64,000 nt of DNA, taken from positions 51,388 through 115,387 of the forward strand of contig CANGCO010000001.1 in NCBI GenBank assembly GCA_947452365.1. The letters are read 5' to 3'. This document shows, piece by piece, positions 43,414 through 52,460 of the stretch. The notes under the pieces were generated by a model, which saw nothing but the letters and a program-made list of their open reading frames with translations, did not search any database and was not told the origin of the DNA. Source of the DNA: Caulobacteraceae bacterium (GTDB taxonomy: Bacteria; Pseudomonadota; Alphaproteobacteria; Caulobacterales; Caulobacteraceae). The position numbers and the translations under genes were made by a program. How positions within the stretch are numbered: position 1 is the first letter of the stretch; each line of letters starts with the position of its first letter.

Positions 43414-44184
43414 ATGGATCTTCAGCTTAAGGCAAAAAACGCGGTCATTCTAGGCGGAACGCGCGGCATTGGCCGGGCGATTGCCGAGACCCTAGCCAAG
43501 GAGGGCACCAATATCGCCCTGTGTGCGCGCAACGCAGAACAGGTGACCGAGGCGGTTGCCGCTCTGAAAGCCTTGGGCGTCAAGGCCACAGGGGCCAGTG
43601 TCGATATACTCGACGGCGCGGCCCTTAAAAGCTGGATCGCAGCGGCGGGCGAAGAGCTTGGCGGCATTGATGTGCTGGTGTCCAATGCCGGGGCCATGGC
43701 GCAAGGCGCTGATCCTGCGTCTTGGAACCAGAACTTCCAGCTTGATGTGCTAGGCATGGTCAATGCGTTTGACGCCGCAAAGCCGTTCTTGAAAAAGGCC
43801 GCCGCCGAGCATGGCGATGCGTCCTTTGTCGTGATCTCCTCGATCTCGGCGGCTGAAACCGACAATGCCAGCTCCTATGGCCCGATCAAGGCGGCCCTGA
43901 TCCATTTTGCCAAGGGTCTGGCCCGGCAATATGCCAGCCAACATATCCGCACCAATGTGGTCTCTCCCGGCACGGTCTATTTCGAAGGCGGTGTGTGGAA
44001 CACGATCGAGACCAATATGCCCGAAATGTTCAAGACGGCCATGGCGCGCAACCCCATGGGCCGCATGGCGACGCCGCAAGACATTGCCAATGCCGCCGTC
44101 TTCCTCAGCAGTCCCCTGTCCGGCTTTACCAGCGGTATCAATATGATTGTCGATGGGGCCTTGAGCCGCCGGGTGAACTTCTAA
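43414..44184 (+). CDS. SDR family oxidoreductase
   Basis: A 256-residue NAD(P)-dependent short-chain dehydrogenase. AVILGGTRGIGRAIAETLA is the cofactor motif (Gly-x3-Gly-x-Gly), LVSNAGAMAQ the Asn-Ala-Gly motif, and ISSISAAETDNASSYGPIKAAL gives Ser, Tyr and Lys. The end, GFTSGINMIVDGALSRRVNF, is the standard C-terminal signature. The Shine-Dalgarno is GGGAGGCGGAC. It overlaps the convergent carboxylesterase stop by 4 bases. Substrate unknown. Confidence 0.9.
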   Translation: MDLQLKAKNAVILGGTRGIGRAIAETLAKEGTNIALCARNAEQVTEAVAALKALGVKATGASVDILDGAALKSWIAAAGEELGGIDVLVSNAGAMAQGADPASWNQNFQLDVLGMVNAFDAAKPFLKKAAAEHGDASFVVISSISAAETDNASSYGPIKAALIHFAKGLARQYASQHIRTNVVSPGTVYFEGGVWNTIETNMPEMFKTAMARNPMGRMATPQDIANAAVFLSSPLSGFTSGINMIVDGALSRRVNF

Positions 44185-45782
44185 AGAGCGTCCGGATAAA
44201 GCCCCCGCCAAAAGCTGCAATTATGCTCAGCCCCGGCATTGAAAGTGCCGGTGGCACCGGGAACAAGGCGCAGGACAGAGGCGTCGGACTGGTAGGGGGC
44301 CCAGTCCGGCGCACCCGGGGCGCTGGGCTTGCCGGTGTGCACAAACGCGCTCCAATAGGCGACCATCTGCTCGGCTAGCCTTTGCGACGGTGCGGCAAGA
44401 TTTGGCCCGTCGAGTTTGGCTTTATTGGAAAAGTTAGGGAAGAAATAAGGCAGTTCGGCAGAATGCACGGCGCCCATTTCAAACCCGGCATAATCGGTGA
44501 CCAGAGGCGCGGCGCGGTCGGCAAATTCATACTGATAAACGGGGGCCCAGGCCTTGGCCAAATCGGCGGTCTTTAGGAACACGCAATAATTCAAACCCAC
44601 GCCCGGCATATAGTCGGACATGGCCGTGCCAAGCGCTGTGGCGGCCGATGCATATTGGCTAAGCGGATAGAGCGCCTCGACGGCCTTGGCATGGGTTCCA
44701 TAAATCGCCCCTAGCTGATCGGCATAATTGGCGGCCGTGACCGCCCCGCCTGCGGCGACCTGATAGGCCACATAGAGCCGCATCTCGTCGCGATTGCCGC
44801 CATTGATCATGGGCATGTGCAGGAAATCACCGCTTGTTAGCGCCTCGCGCCCCTGTTTCGGCTGGCTTTCCAGACCCACGGTGGGGGCAAAGGCCATGAG
44901 TTCACTGCCCGCCACCTGATAGCCCGCCTCGGCCAGGGTCTTGGCCGACTTGCTACGCAGACAGGCCAGCGCCTCGGCAAGATTGTCGCAACCGACCAGG
45001 GCGGCCAGTTTTAGACCGGTGCTCTGGCTCTCAGTGACGGTGCGCAAGGGCACAGTGCAGCCAGCGCTCTGGATAATGGCCTTGTGAAACAGACCGGCGG
45101 ACTGTTTTGGCGCAAACAGGTGCATACACACACTGCCAGCGCCCGCGGACTCGCCGGCCAAGGTGACATTGGCCGGATCGCCGCCAAAGGCCGCAATATT
45201 GCGCTGAACCCAGCGCAGGGCCTGTCTCTGGTCTTCCAGCCCATAGGCACCATTATGCGCCGCGCCAAAGGCGGGATGGGTCATGAAGCCCAGAGGCCCA
45301 AGCCGATAATTGACCGAGACCACCACCATCTGGCCACGCCTTGCCAGATAATCCAGCGGATAGAGTGTGCCAGAGCCGCCAACAAAGGCGCCGCCATGCA
45401 GCCAGACCATGACCGGCAAGGGCTTAGGTCCTAACCGCATGGGCACAGCCACATTCAAGAACAAGCAGTCCTCGTTATCGCTGGCCTCCGTCAGGCCATA
45501 GCGCGCGACCTGGGCGCAGGGACTGCCATAGGCCGTGGCCTTGCGCGCCGCCGTCCAGGGCTGGACCGGGGCGGGCAACTCGAACCGCAGGTTTCCAACA
45601 GGGGCGGCGGCATAGGGAATGCCGCGATATTCGCGCACACCGTCATGGGCAAAACCCTGAACCGGCCCGCTTGCGGTCATGACCAGACTAGCGCGCGCCG
45701 CACTAGCCGCGCCGGCAAAGGTCCAGACCAGAACGGCCACTGCCAGGCCCAAACCTTGCGTGAAGTGGCGCATTAAACTCAT
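44181..45782 (-). CDS. Type-B carboxylesterase, secreted
   Basis: A 533-residue alpha/beta-hydrolase with a signal peptide (LGLAVAVLVWTFAGAASAA). Sequence opens TASGPVQGFAHDGVREYRGIPYAAAPVG, typical of the family. The oxyanion hole is in MVWLHGGAFVGGSG, and the nucleophile is in VTLAGESAGAGSVCMHLF (Gly-Glu-Ser-Ala-Gly). The Glu and His members of the triad lie in the second half (near GGNRDEMRLY and VHSAELPYFF). ATG at 45782 follows AAGGAAG; sequence upstream of it overlaps the neighbouring SDR gene and is not part of this protein. Hydrolyses carboxylic esters outside the cytoplasm; substrate unknown. Confidence 0.92.
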   Translation of the reverse strand: MSLMRHFTQGLGLAVAVLVWTFAGAASAARASLVMTASGPVQGFAHDGVREYRGIPYAAAPVGNLRFELPAPVQPWTAARKATAYGSPCAQVARYGLTEASDNEDCLFLNVAVPMRLGPKPLPVMVWLHGGAFVGGSGTLYPLDYLARRGQMVVVSVNYRLGPLGFMTHPAFGAAHNGAYGLEDQRQALRWVQRNIAAFGGDPANVTLAGESAGAGSVCMHLFAPKQSAGLFHKAIIQSAGCTVPLRTVTESQSTGLKLAALVGCDNLAEALACLRSKSAKTLAEAGYQVAGSELMAFAPTVGLESQPKQGREALTSGDFLHMPMINGGNRDEMRLYVAYQVAAGGAVTAANYADQLGAIYGTHAKAVEALYPLSQYASAATALGTAMSDYMPGVGLNYCVFLKTADLAKAWAPVYQYEFADRAAPLVTDYAGFEMGAVHSAELPYFFPNFSNKAKLDGPNLAAPSQRLAEQMVAYWSAFVHTGKPSAPGAPDWAPYQSDASVLRLVPGATGTFNAGAEHNCSFWRGLYPDAL

Positions 45783-45822
45783 GCGGTAAGCTTCCTTAAA
45801 AAAGCGCAAAACCATCGTGCTT

Positions 45823-46596
45823 TTAGCTTCGGGTATTAATCCGCAAGGCGTCCCAGCTATTGTCCGCCGTCCAGCCGCCATCGACGGGTAAGCTAATGCC
45901 ATTGATGAAATTATTGTGCTCGCTATCGGCCAAAAACGCGATCGCAGAAGCCACGTCTTCTGGCCGGGCAAACCTGGCCATGGGCACGCGATTGACAATA
46001 TCGGCGTCGGAATAGGCGCCAGAGCCCTGATCAGCAATATCCATCTCGGTCTTGATCCAGCCTGGACACACCGCATTGACGCGCACGCCGCGCCCACCCC
46101 ATTCGGCCGCCAAGGTCCGGGTCAGGCCAATCAGGCCATGCTTTGAGGCATTATAGGCGCTGCGATGAATGACGCCGCCAAGGCCTGCGACCGAGGCGAC
46201 ATTGACAATGCTGCCCGTGCCACGCGCCAGCATCTGACGCCCAAGCGCCTGACTGAGCAAGAACGGACCCTGAAGATTGATATTCATCACCCTTTGCCAT
46301 TGGGCAAGGCTGGTGTCTTCGGCGGGCGAGATCAGGCTGATACCGGCATTATTGACCAGCACATCGACCGCGCCAAACGCCTTGGCCACCAGCGCCGCCA
46401 ATTCATCGGCAAAGGCCTGGGACGCGACATCCCCGACCAGACCGCGCACGCTCAGGCCCTCGGCGGTCAGCTTGGCCAGCTGATCGTCCAGCGGCTGCAG
46501 GTCGGTCAATAGGACCTCATAGCCCTGCCGCCCAAGCAGGGCCGCCGTTACCAGTCCCACGCCCTGCGCCGCACCCGTCACCACTGCCGTCTTCAT
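45823..46596 (-). CDS. SDR family oxidoreductase
   Basis: A 257-residue classical SDR. MKTAVVTGAAQGVGLVTAALL is the cofactor site, VLVNNAGISLISPAEDTSLAQWQRVMNINLQGPFLLSQ the mid-region, and YNASKHGLIGLTRTLAAEWGGRGVRVNAVCPGWIKTEM the catalytic Tyr-Lys and tail. The usual Pro-Gly-x-[IV] and the C-terminal NGISLPVDGGWTADNSW complete it. Its start is at the ATG 46596; a TTG at 46605 is possible. It lies 40 bases upstream of the esterase gene, so both can share a transcript. Substrate unknown. Confidence 0.9.
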   Translation of the reverse strand: MKTAVVTGAAQGVGLVTAALLGRQGYEVLLTDLQPLDDQLAKLTAEGLSVRGLVGDVASQAFADELAALVAKAFGAVDVLVNNAGISLISPAEDTSLAQWQRVMNINLQGPFLLSQALGRQMLARGTGSIVNVASVAGLGGVIHRSAYNASKHGLIGLTRTLAAEWGGRGVRVNAVCPGWIKTEMDIADQGSGAYSDADIVNRVPMARFARPEDVASAIAFLADSEHNNFINGISLPVDGGWTADNSWDALRINTRS

Positions 46597-46628
46597 GTCG
46601 CCCAAGTCCTTGTTCTAGCCCAAACAGA

Positions 46629-46662
46629 CTGCGGCGCCGGAGAGGCCTCTCCAGCGCCGCAG
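46629..46662. terminator. Near-perfect 34-base palindrome downstream of the HSL hydrolase gene
   Basis: CTGCGGCGC (46629-46637) pairs with GCGCCGCAG (46654-46662) and GGAGAGG with CCTCTCC between them, with one C-A mismatch. It lies between the hydrolase stop at 46683 and the SDR start at 46596, both minus strand. This looks like a transcription-stop hairpin without a T-run. Confidence 0.5.
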
Positions 46663-46682
46663 GTTCACACGAACAGACTGTA

Positions 46683-47717
46683 TTAGTCGCGGCAGAAATT
46701 AGCCAGATCGCTGGCCGTGTCGCGGCTGATTTCTGGGCAACAAATCGCAAAGACCTCGATGCCATGCGTGGTGCCCATGACCTGACGACAGCGGGCGCTG
46801 ACGCCGCTTTGCATCAGCATGCGATAGAAGTTGATGCCCTCATCGCGCAGGGGATCGCACTCATTGACGCTGATCACGGTCGGCGGAAAGCCTTTGACGT
46901 GCTCAGCCGTGGCAAAGCTTGGCCAGGCCAAGGGATTGCCCGCCTCAAACGCCTCAATGCCATAGGCCATGGCGCCGCGATTATTGTGCAGCTCCAAAAA
47001 GATGCCGTTGTTTTCCACCGAAGACGGGTGATCGGGGTGAGGCCATTGGCCGGAAATATAGGGACACAGGGCATAGAGGCCCTTGATCAGGCCCATATCG
47101 CCGTCCTGATTAAGCTTAAGACCCGTGGCCAGGGCCAGGTTACCGCCGCCGCTTTCGCCTGCTACCACGATCCGGTCTGGATCAATATTCAAGAGGGCCG
47201 CATTGTCCTTGACCCATTTCAAGCCCGACACGCAGTCGTTCAGACCCGCTGGGAAGGGTTCTACCTCTGGCGCGGATGAGGCGCGGATACAGTTGCGGAA
47301 ATCGACCATGGCCACAGCCACGCCCCGCGCGGCAATAATCTTGCCCCAGGCGCGATACATGCCGTCATAGCAGGACATGATCATCATGCCGCCGCCATGA
47401 ATATAATAGACGCAAGGCAGGGTCTCATCAGTATCGGGGCGGATATACTGGATATTGACCCAGTTGCCGTCTGGCGCCGATTGGAACCGCTCGGTGCGGA
47501 TGACAAGTCCGGCCGAGGGGGCAATATGCTCATTATCGATCATGTCGAACATGGTGCGTTGGGCCTCGGCCCTAGCCTTGCCCTCTGGACTGTTTTCCTC
47601 ATCCAGCATGTGCTGACGCGTTGGGACATCACCGGGCGCGGTGACGTCCTCCATAGCCCCAAGAATAGCCTTGATCCTGGGGTCAATGCGGGGGTCGAGA
47701 GCAAGCTTTGAGGCCAT
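46683..47717 (-). CDS. Alpha/beta hydrolase, hormone-sensitive lipase (HSL) family
   Basis: A 344-residue intracellular esterase. YYIHGGGMMIMSCYDGMYRAWG has the HGGG oxyanion motif, and RIVVAGESGGGNLALATGLKL the Gly-Glu-Ser-Gly-Gly nucleophile. Asp and His follow in NECDPLRDEGINFYR and GTTHGIEVF. There is no signal peptide, so it acts on esters already taken up. ATG at 47717 follows AGGAAACG. It lies 38 bases downstream of the second type-B esterase gene, in the same orientation. Confidence 0.9.
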   Translation of the reverse strand: MASKLALDPRIDPRIKAILGAMEDVTAPGDVPTRQHMLDEENSPEGKARAEAQRTMFDMIDNEHIAPSAGLVIRTERFQSAPDGNWVNIQYIRPDTDETLPCVYYIHGGGMMIMSCYDGMYRAWGKIIAARGVAVAMVDFRNCIRASSAPEVEPFPAGLNDCVSGLKWVKDNAALLNIDPDRIVVAGESGGGNLALATGLKLNQDGDMGLIKGLYALCPYISGQWPHPDHPSSVENNGIFLELHNNRGAMAYGIEAFEAGNPLAWPSFATAEHVKGFPPTVISVNECDPLRDEGINFYRMLMQSGVSARCRQVMGTTHGIEVFAICCPEISRDTASDLANFCRD

Positions 47718-47755
47718 GGTCGTTTCCTAAAACTATGAAAGTACTGAGAACGAGA

Positions 47756-49504
47756 TTAACGAGACGCGGCCGTCTCTGGCAAGGGTACAGTATTGCCGAG
47801 CATGCCGGCCTGGGCACCGTTCCAGGAAATCCCCTTTTGGGCCCTTATCGCATCAATCTTGCGATGCAGTTCTAGGCGGCCGGGCAACAGATTGATCGAT
47901 GGCACAGCCGCCTCGTCAAACGCCATAAAGCGCCGATCCTTATCCAAATAGGGCTTCCAATCGGGCAGGCCCGCACCGTTGGGATTGCCGGTCTTGGCAA
48001 AATTGACCCAATAGGTGCTTATTGTATCGGCAAGGCTAATATCGGCAGGCTTGATCGCGCCGGTGTTTTGCAACTGCTGCTGCGGAATATTGAACACATA
48101 GGCGATTTCCGCAGCATGGAAGGCCCCAAGCCGTCTTTGATTGGCCCCAAAATCGACCCAGTGCATGGCCTCGCCGACCGGGGAGACATGCGAGAAGTGA
48201 TAGAGCCAGGCCGGGGATTTAACCGCTGCCATCTGGCCCGCCCAGTGCTCCATCCGCCAGCCAAATTCGGAATCGCGATAGGCATTGAACACCGCATCGG
48301 TCAGATTGCTGGCGGGATATTGTTTCAGATAGGCCGGGGCCAGATCGCCATAGCGCGCCTTGACCTGGGCCACATAGCTAGCGGAATCCTTAGGCGTTGG
48401 CGCGACAACGCCAAAATCCGACAGGCCAGAGCCCTCATCTGAATTTGAACCCACCATGACCGGCACGGCGCGCTGCTCGCCGCGCAGATAGGTTTCGCGC
48501 AGGGGCCGCTTGAGGACATAGCCATCCACGACAACGAACTGGCCAAAATTGGGCGCGCCGGGCGTCATCATGCTGGCCGCCAACAGGGTATTGGCGCTCA
48601 GGCCCCTAAGCCCCGCCAGGCCACCCGGAACCACCTTGTCGCCAAACGCCTTGCCCATGGCCTCGCCCGAGGCCATGCCACCCGCTTCCGTCTTCAGGTC
48701 CGGCATGGAATAGAGATAGGCGCCGCTCTCGCCGATCGCCTTATTGAACAAGCCTTCTGATAGGGGCGTGGCCAGTTGCAGGCTAACCGCCCAGCTGCCA
48801 GCCGACTCGCCAAATAGGGTGACATTATTAGGGTCCCCGCCAAAGGCGGCAATATTGGCCTTAACCCAGTTTAGGGCCGCAACCTGGTCGGTCAGACCAT
48901 AATTGCCTGATGCGCCGTGGGCGTTTTCAGCCGATAATTCGGGATGGGCAAAAAAGCCAAATATGCCAAGGCGATAATTGAGGGTGACCACGACCACGCC
49001 CTTCTTAGCCAGGGCTGCGCCGTCATAGGTCGGCGATGATCCAGCCCCGCCGACAAAGCCGCCGCCATGAATCCAGACCATGACCGGGGCTGCCGGGCGC
49101 TTGATCTCGCCGCCCTTGGCCGGGGTCCAGACATTGAGATAGAGGCAATCCTCGCTCGTCACCGCGCCGGGTTCGGCATAGAGCACGGTTTGGGTCTTAC
49201 CGGGACCAAAGCTTAAGGTCTCGGGCATGGTCATCTGCATACAGGCCGGCCCCGCCGCCTTTGCATTACGCAGACCATACCAGACAGGCGCAGGCTCGGC
49301 ATGTTTCCAGCGGCGCATACCGACGGGCGGCACGGCATAGGGAATGCCCTTAAATACGGCAATGCCGTCCTCGGAGCCGACCTCGCCCAAAAGCTGGCCT
49401 TGCGGCGTGGTCAGCCGCATATCCGCCGCCGTGGCCATAGCCCCTCCGGCGAGAGACAAGACCAATACTAACCCAAAGCCTTGGGCCTTGCGCAGCAAAG
49501 ACAT
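47756..49504 (-). CDS. Type-B carboxylesterase, secreted, second copy
   Basis: A 582-residue exported esterase. Signal peptide AQGFGLVLVLSLAGGAMATAA; then TTPQGQLLGEVGSEDGIAVFKGIPYAVPPVG. The oxyanion hole is MVWIHGGGFVGGAGSSP, and the nucleophile is NVTLFGESAGSWAVSLQL (Gly-Glu-Ser-Ala-Gly). DEGSGLSDFG and FHAAEIAYVF carry the likely Glu and His. It resembles the 44181-45782 esterase in layout but is distinct in sequence, so it is not a recent duplicate. The start follows GGGGGAG. It is directly downstream of the TonB receptor gene, separated by a strong hairpin. Confidence 0.92.
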   Translation of the reverse strand: MSLLRKAQGFGLVLVLSLAGGAMATAADMRLTTPQGQLLGEVGSEDGIAVFKGIPYAVPPVGMRRWKHAEPAPVWYGLRNAKAAGPACMQMTMPETLSFGPGKTQTVLYAEPGAVTSEDCLYLNVWTPAKGGEIKRPAAPVMVWIHGGGFVGGAGSSPTYDGAALAKKGVVVVTLNYRLGIFGFFAHPELSAENAHGASGNYGLTDQVAALNWVKANIAAFGGDPNNVTLFGESAGSWAVSLQLATPLSEGLFNKAIGESGAYLYSMPDLKTEAGGMASGEAMGKAFGDKVVPGGLAGLRGLSANTLLAASMMTPGAPNFGQFVVVDGYVLKRPLRETYLRGEQRAVPVMVGSNSDEGSGLSDFGVVAPTPKDSASYVAQVKARYGDLAPAYLKQYPASNLTDAVFNAYRDSEFGWRMEHWAGQMAAVKSPAWLYHFSHVSPVGEAMHWVDFGANQRRLGAFHAAEIAYVFNIPQQQLQNTGAIKPADISLADTISTYWVNFAKTGNPNGAGLPDWKPYLDKDRRFMAFDEAAVPSINLLPGRLELHRKIDAIRAQKGISWNGAQAGMLGNTVPLPETAASR

Positions 49505-49587
49505 GGCGAAAACTCCCCCGCCTTAGTGGCGTGTGCGGCCAAGGTTTGGACCAGATTATGATTTCAATTTTAGTATGGATAATGGGT

Positions 49588-49619
49588 GGCGCGATCAGGT
49601 CATCGAACCTGATCGCGCC
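49588..49619. terminator. Perfect 13-bp hairpin after the TonB receptor gene
   Basis: GGCGCGATCAGGT (49588-49600), loop CATCGA, ACCTGATCGCGCC (49607-49619). It lies between the TonB receptor stop (49633) and the carboxylesterase start (49504). Strong GC stem but no T-run on the minus strand; the plus strand has CTTGTCTTTT after it. Likely the end of the sigma-FecR-receptor transcript. Confidence 0.65.
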
Positions 49620-49632
49620 CTTGTCTTTTAAC

Positions 49633-52395
49633 CTAGTACTTCCAACCCAAACGCAGGCCGATCGTGCGCGGCCGCAGGGTGCCATAACGGTTCAGCGAAT
49701 AATTGGCCGCATCGATAAACACCGGTGACTGGTTATTGGTCAGGTTTTCGACATAAAGGGCCGCCTTCAGATTGCCCTTGGTCCAACCGGTGCTGACATT
49801 GATGTTTTCATAGGACGGGATCTTGGCGAAGGCGAGGTTTGGCGTATTGACCCCGCCGACGACAACGCCCGCCGTTCTGGGGAAGGTATTGACATATTCG
49901 CCGACATATTGCGCATCAATCCGGGCATAGAGATCCGAGCCATCGGCCAAGGCCCAACTATATTTGGCATAGGCACCGGCCTTGAACTTTGGCGAGGCCA
50001 GTTTGGCCCCGACCACAGCGCCCGAAATCTTGGCCTCATCTGCGGTCAATTCGGTCACTTCAGCATTTTGAAGCGTGAAATTGAAACCGCCTTCGAGATG
50101 ATCGCTAATCAGGGCATCAACTTCGGTTTCTAGGCCAATTGAACGCGCCTTGCCGACCGTTCCGACATAGGGGGTTGCGTCCGAAGACCGGACCAGGGGC
50201 ACCTGCATTGGACCCCAATCGATATAATAGGCCGCAACCGTGGTGCGCAAACGACCGCCTAGCCAGATATTCTTGGCACCAAGCTCATAGTTCCAAAGCG
50301 AATCCGCCTCGGCCATGGCCGGAATAATCGTTGGATCCGTGGGATCAATAACGCTGCGGCCGCCATTGCCCGCTGAAGGGCCATTGGGGTGGCTGCGGCG
50401 GAAGCCCTGCGAAGCAAGACCATAATAGGTCTGGTCCGTGCTTGGCTGCCATTCGACGCCAAACTTGCCGATCAACTTGCTCTGCTTGCCGGTCGAGTTT
50501 GAACTGGCCACGGACGGCACCTTGGTGATGTTGGAGCCGCCGAAACCAAAAATCGCGCCAAAGATTGAGGGGAACAAGGTCGGGGTCGAGAAGCCAAGCC
50601 CCTTATCCTGGTCGGTAAACTCATATTTCGAGGCCCGTCCACCCGCGGTAAGGGTGATAGTGTCGGTCAGGTGGTAATTGGCTTCACCATAGAGGGCAGC
50701 CTCAAAATTCTTCTTGTTGCGAAGATCCATGCTGGTATCGGCGTTTGGCGTCCGAATGGGCGAAAGGCCGGTTATACCAAGGGCCGCCAAATAGGCCGTA
50801 GGGATGTTAAAGCTGTCGGCATAATCGCTTTTTTGGTTCAGATAATAGGCACCGGCGACCCAGTCCAACTTGCCGCCCTTTTTGGAGACTAGGCGGAAAT
50901 CCTCCACCACGGAATCGGTCGCAATTTTTTCTTGGAAATAGAAGGGAATGAGGTCAACAAACAGGGCGTCAAGATCGAGGTTCCAGCCCGTCTTGGACTG
51001 GGCAACCACCGTGGCCGAGGTCAGGTCGGCAAAACCGAGGTCATATTCGACCGTGGCATTATAGCTATCTAGATCAATATCGACGGCAAATGGGAAGTCA
51101 CGCTTGGCGATATTGCGGCCTTGGGACGGATCATAGAGCGAAGAGTCGCCAACCCGATTATGGTCACTGGTCACCATCAAGGTGGCGTTCAGCTTTTCAG
51201 TGGGCTGCCAGCGCAAGGATCCGCGCACGCCCCAGTCATCGGCCGTATTGGCATTTTTGCGGCCATTGGGCCCAGCATAATTCACCCAGCCATCTTCATT
51301 GCGCTTATAGCCGACCAGGCGAACAGCCAGTTGGTCCTCAACCAGCGGCACATTGACCATGCCGCTCAAGCGCATGCGATTGGAATCGCCCTTGGTCTTG
51401 CCGCCATCGAGATCGATCGAGGCGTGATAGCCAGAAGGATCGGCCTTATTGGTCACATAACGGATCGCGCCCGCCAAGGACCCGGAGCCGAACAGGGTGC
51501 CTTGGGGGCCACGCAGGACCTCGACGCGGGCAATATCATAGGGGCGCACATCAGGGGTCAGGACCGAGAACGAGGTCAGGGGCAGGTCGTCCAGATAGAT
51601 GGCAACCAGCTTTTGCTCGCCGCTGCTGCTGGTCCCGTTCGAGGTCTGGATACCACGCACGACAAACTTGTTGAAGTTGGAGCCGCCGGTGGCGATCACG
51701 CCAGGCACGGTGCGGGTCAGGTCTTCGTAATTTTCAATGCCCTTGTCGGCTAGGTCCTTGCCGCTGACAGCGGTAATGCTCTGCGGAATGTCCTGAACCG
51801 ATTCAGCTCGCTTGGTGGCGGTCACAATCACTTCTTCGATCACGGCGGGTTTGGAGTCTTCAGCGCGCACCGTATTGGTGCCGATCAGGCTCATGACCAC
51901 GGCCGAGGCCCCGGCCAGAAGTGAGGTCTTATTGATACGTGACATGTCTTTCTCCCCGTTATCAACAGCGCGCGAAATCGTTATGACCCCGCTGGCCGTC
52001 AGTTCACCGGTGAGAGACGTGCCCCGAAGCATGACCTTGAGCGCTTCGGGTATGCTGCGTCGACCCTTTACGGGATGAATTCCCCCCGTTCCGGCCAGAT
52101 CATAGGGAAAAAGCAAGGCCACCTTGCACTGCTCGGCCAAGGCGCCAACAGCGGGCCCCAAGGTGGTGTGCGTAATGCGCAGGTCACAAACTGGACCGCT
52201 ATCCTGAGCCTTGGCGGCGCCTGCTCCGGCAAGGGCGGAGCTAACCAATAGGCAAGCCACAACCTTGATCGGCAAGACGCAACCCTTCTTCCCCAATATC
52301 TGACTCGGTGATTGACGCAAGTTTGCCGCCTGGCCACCGGCCTTGGGAGTTAAGACCGATGGGCAAAAGAAATCCTCTAGTGCCCCCGAAGACAT
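49633..52395 (-). CDS. TonB-dependent receptor with N-terminal STN domain and an internal second start
   Basis: A 920-residue frame. Residues 39-64 form a first signal peptide (likely start a TTG at 52275, giving LPIKVVACLLVSSALAGAG), then the STN domain: ITHTTLGPAVGALAEQCKVALLFPYDL and SIPEALKVMLRGTSLTG. A second signal peptide follows at Met151 (ATG 51945), SLLAGASAVVMSLIGTNTVRAED, preceded by Shine-Dalgarno GGGGAGAAAGAC. The plug domain (EEVIVTATKRAESVQDIPQSITAVSG) and a 22-strand barrel follow; the end, IGLRLGWKY, closes with an aromatic residue. It sits behind FecR and the ECF sigma gene, so the STN part likely signals to FecR. It imports an unknown ligand across the outer membrane. Confidence 0.92.
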   Translation of the reverse strand: MSSGALEDFFCPSVLTPKAGGQAANLRQSPSQILGKKGCVLPIKVVACLLVSSALAGAGAAKAQDSGPVCDLRITHTTLGPAVGALAEQCKVALLFPYDLAGTGGIHPVKGRRSIPEALKVMLRGTSLTGELTASGVITISRAVDNGEKDMSRINKTSLLAGASAVVMSLIGTNTVRAEDSKPAVIEEVIVTATKRAESVQDIPQSITAVSGKDLADKGIENYEDLTRTVPGVIATGGSNFNKFVVRGIQTSNGTSSSGEQKLVAIYLDDLPLTSFSVLTPDVRPYDIARVEVLRGPQGTLFGSGSLAGAIRYVTNKADPSGYHASIDLDGGKTKGDSNRMRLSGMVNVPLVEDQLAVRLVGYKRNEDGWVNYAGPNGRKNANTADDWGVRGSLRWQPTEKLNATLMVTSDHNRVGDSSLYDPSQGRNIAKRDFPFAVDIDLDSYNATVEYDLGFADLTSATVVAQSKTGWNLDLDALFVDLIPFYFQEKIATDSVVEDFRLVSKKGGKLDWVAGAYYLNQKSDYADSFNIPTAYLAALGITGLSPIRTPNADTSMDLRNKKNFEAALYGEANYHLTDTITLTAGGRASKYEFTDQDKGLGFSTPTLFPSIFGAIFGFGGSNITKVPSVASSNSTGKQSKLIGKFGVEWQPSTDQTYYGLASQGFRRSHPNGPSAGNGGRSVIDPTDPTIIPAMAEADSLWNYELGAKNIWLGGRLRTTVAAYYIDWGPMQVPLVRSSDATPYVGTVGKARSIGLETEVDALISDHLEGGFNFTLQNAEVTELTADEAKISGAVVGAKLASPKFKAGAYAKYSWALADGSDLYARIDAQYVGEYVNTFPRTAGVVVGGVNTPNLAFAKIPSYENINVSTGWTKGNLKAALYVENLTNNQSPVFIDAANYSLNRYGTLRPRTIGLRLGWKY
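51945..51960 (-). promoter_or_regulatory. Internal ribosome binding site and ATG inside the TonB receptor gene
   Basis: On the minus strand GGGGAGAAAGAC precedes ATG TCA CGT at 51945 with optimal spacing. A normal signal peptide follows (MSRINKTSLLAGASAVV then TNTVRA, cleavage before EDSK). Starting here would give a 770-residue receptor without the STN domain. Confidence 0.6.
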
Positions 52396-52440
52396 GTGAC
52401 GGTTTTTTTATGGCTCTGGCAAACACTGGTTTGACCAAGC

Positions 52441-52460
52441 GTAACATTTGCTTTTGTTAC
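52441..52460. promoter_or_regulatory. Inverted repeat between fecR and the TonB receptor gene
   Basis: GTAACA (52441-52446) and TGTTAC (52455-52460) flank an 8-base loop. It overlaps the FecR stop codon. It could be an operator for the receptor or a weak hairpin; nothing decides between these. Confidence 0.35.

Noticed and set aside
45783..46097. N-terminal extension of the carboxylesterase gene by 105 residues
   Set aside because: It overlaps the neighbouring SDR gene and resembles no esterase. The ATG at 45782 has a good Shine-Dalgarno and is followed by a signal peptide.
51121..51753. 210-residue plus-strand frame inside the TonB receptor gene
   Set aside because: The receptor frame has the plug and barrel motifs throughout. 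The other frame has no recognisable domain or good start.
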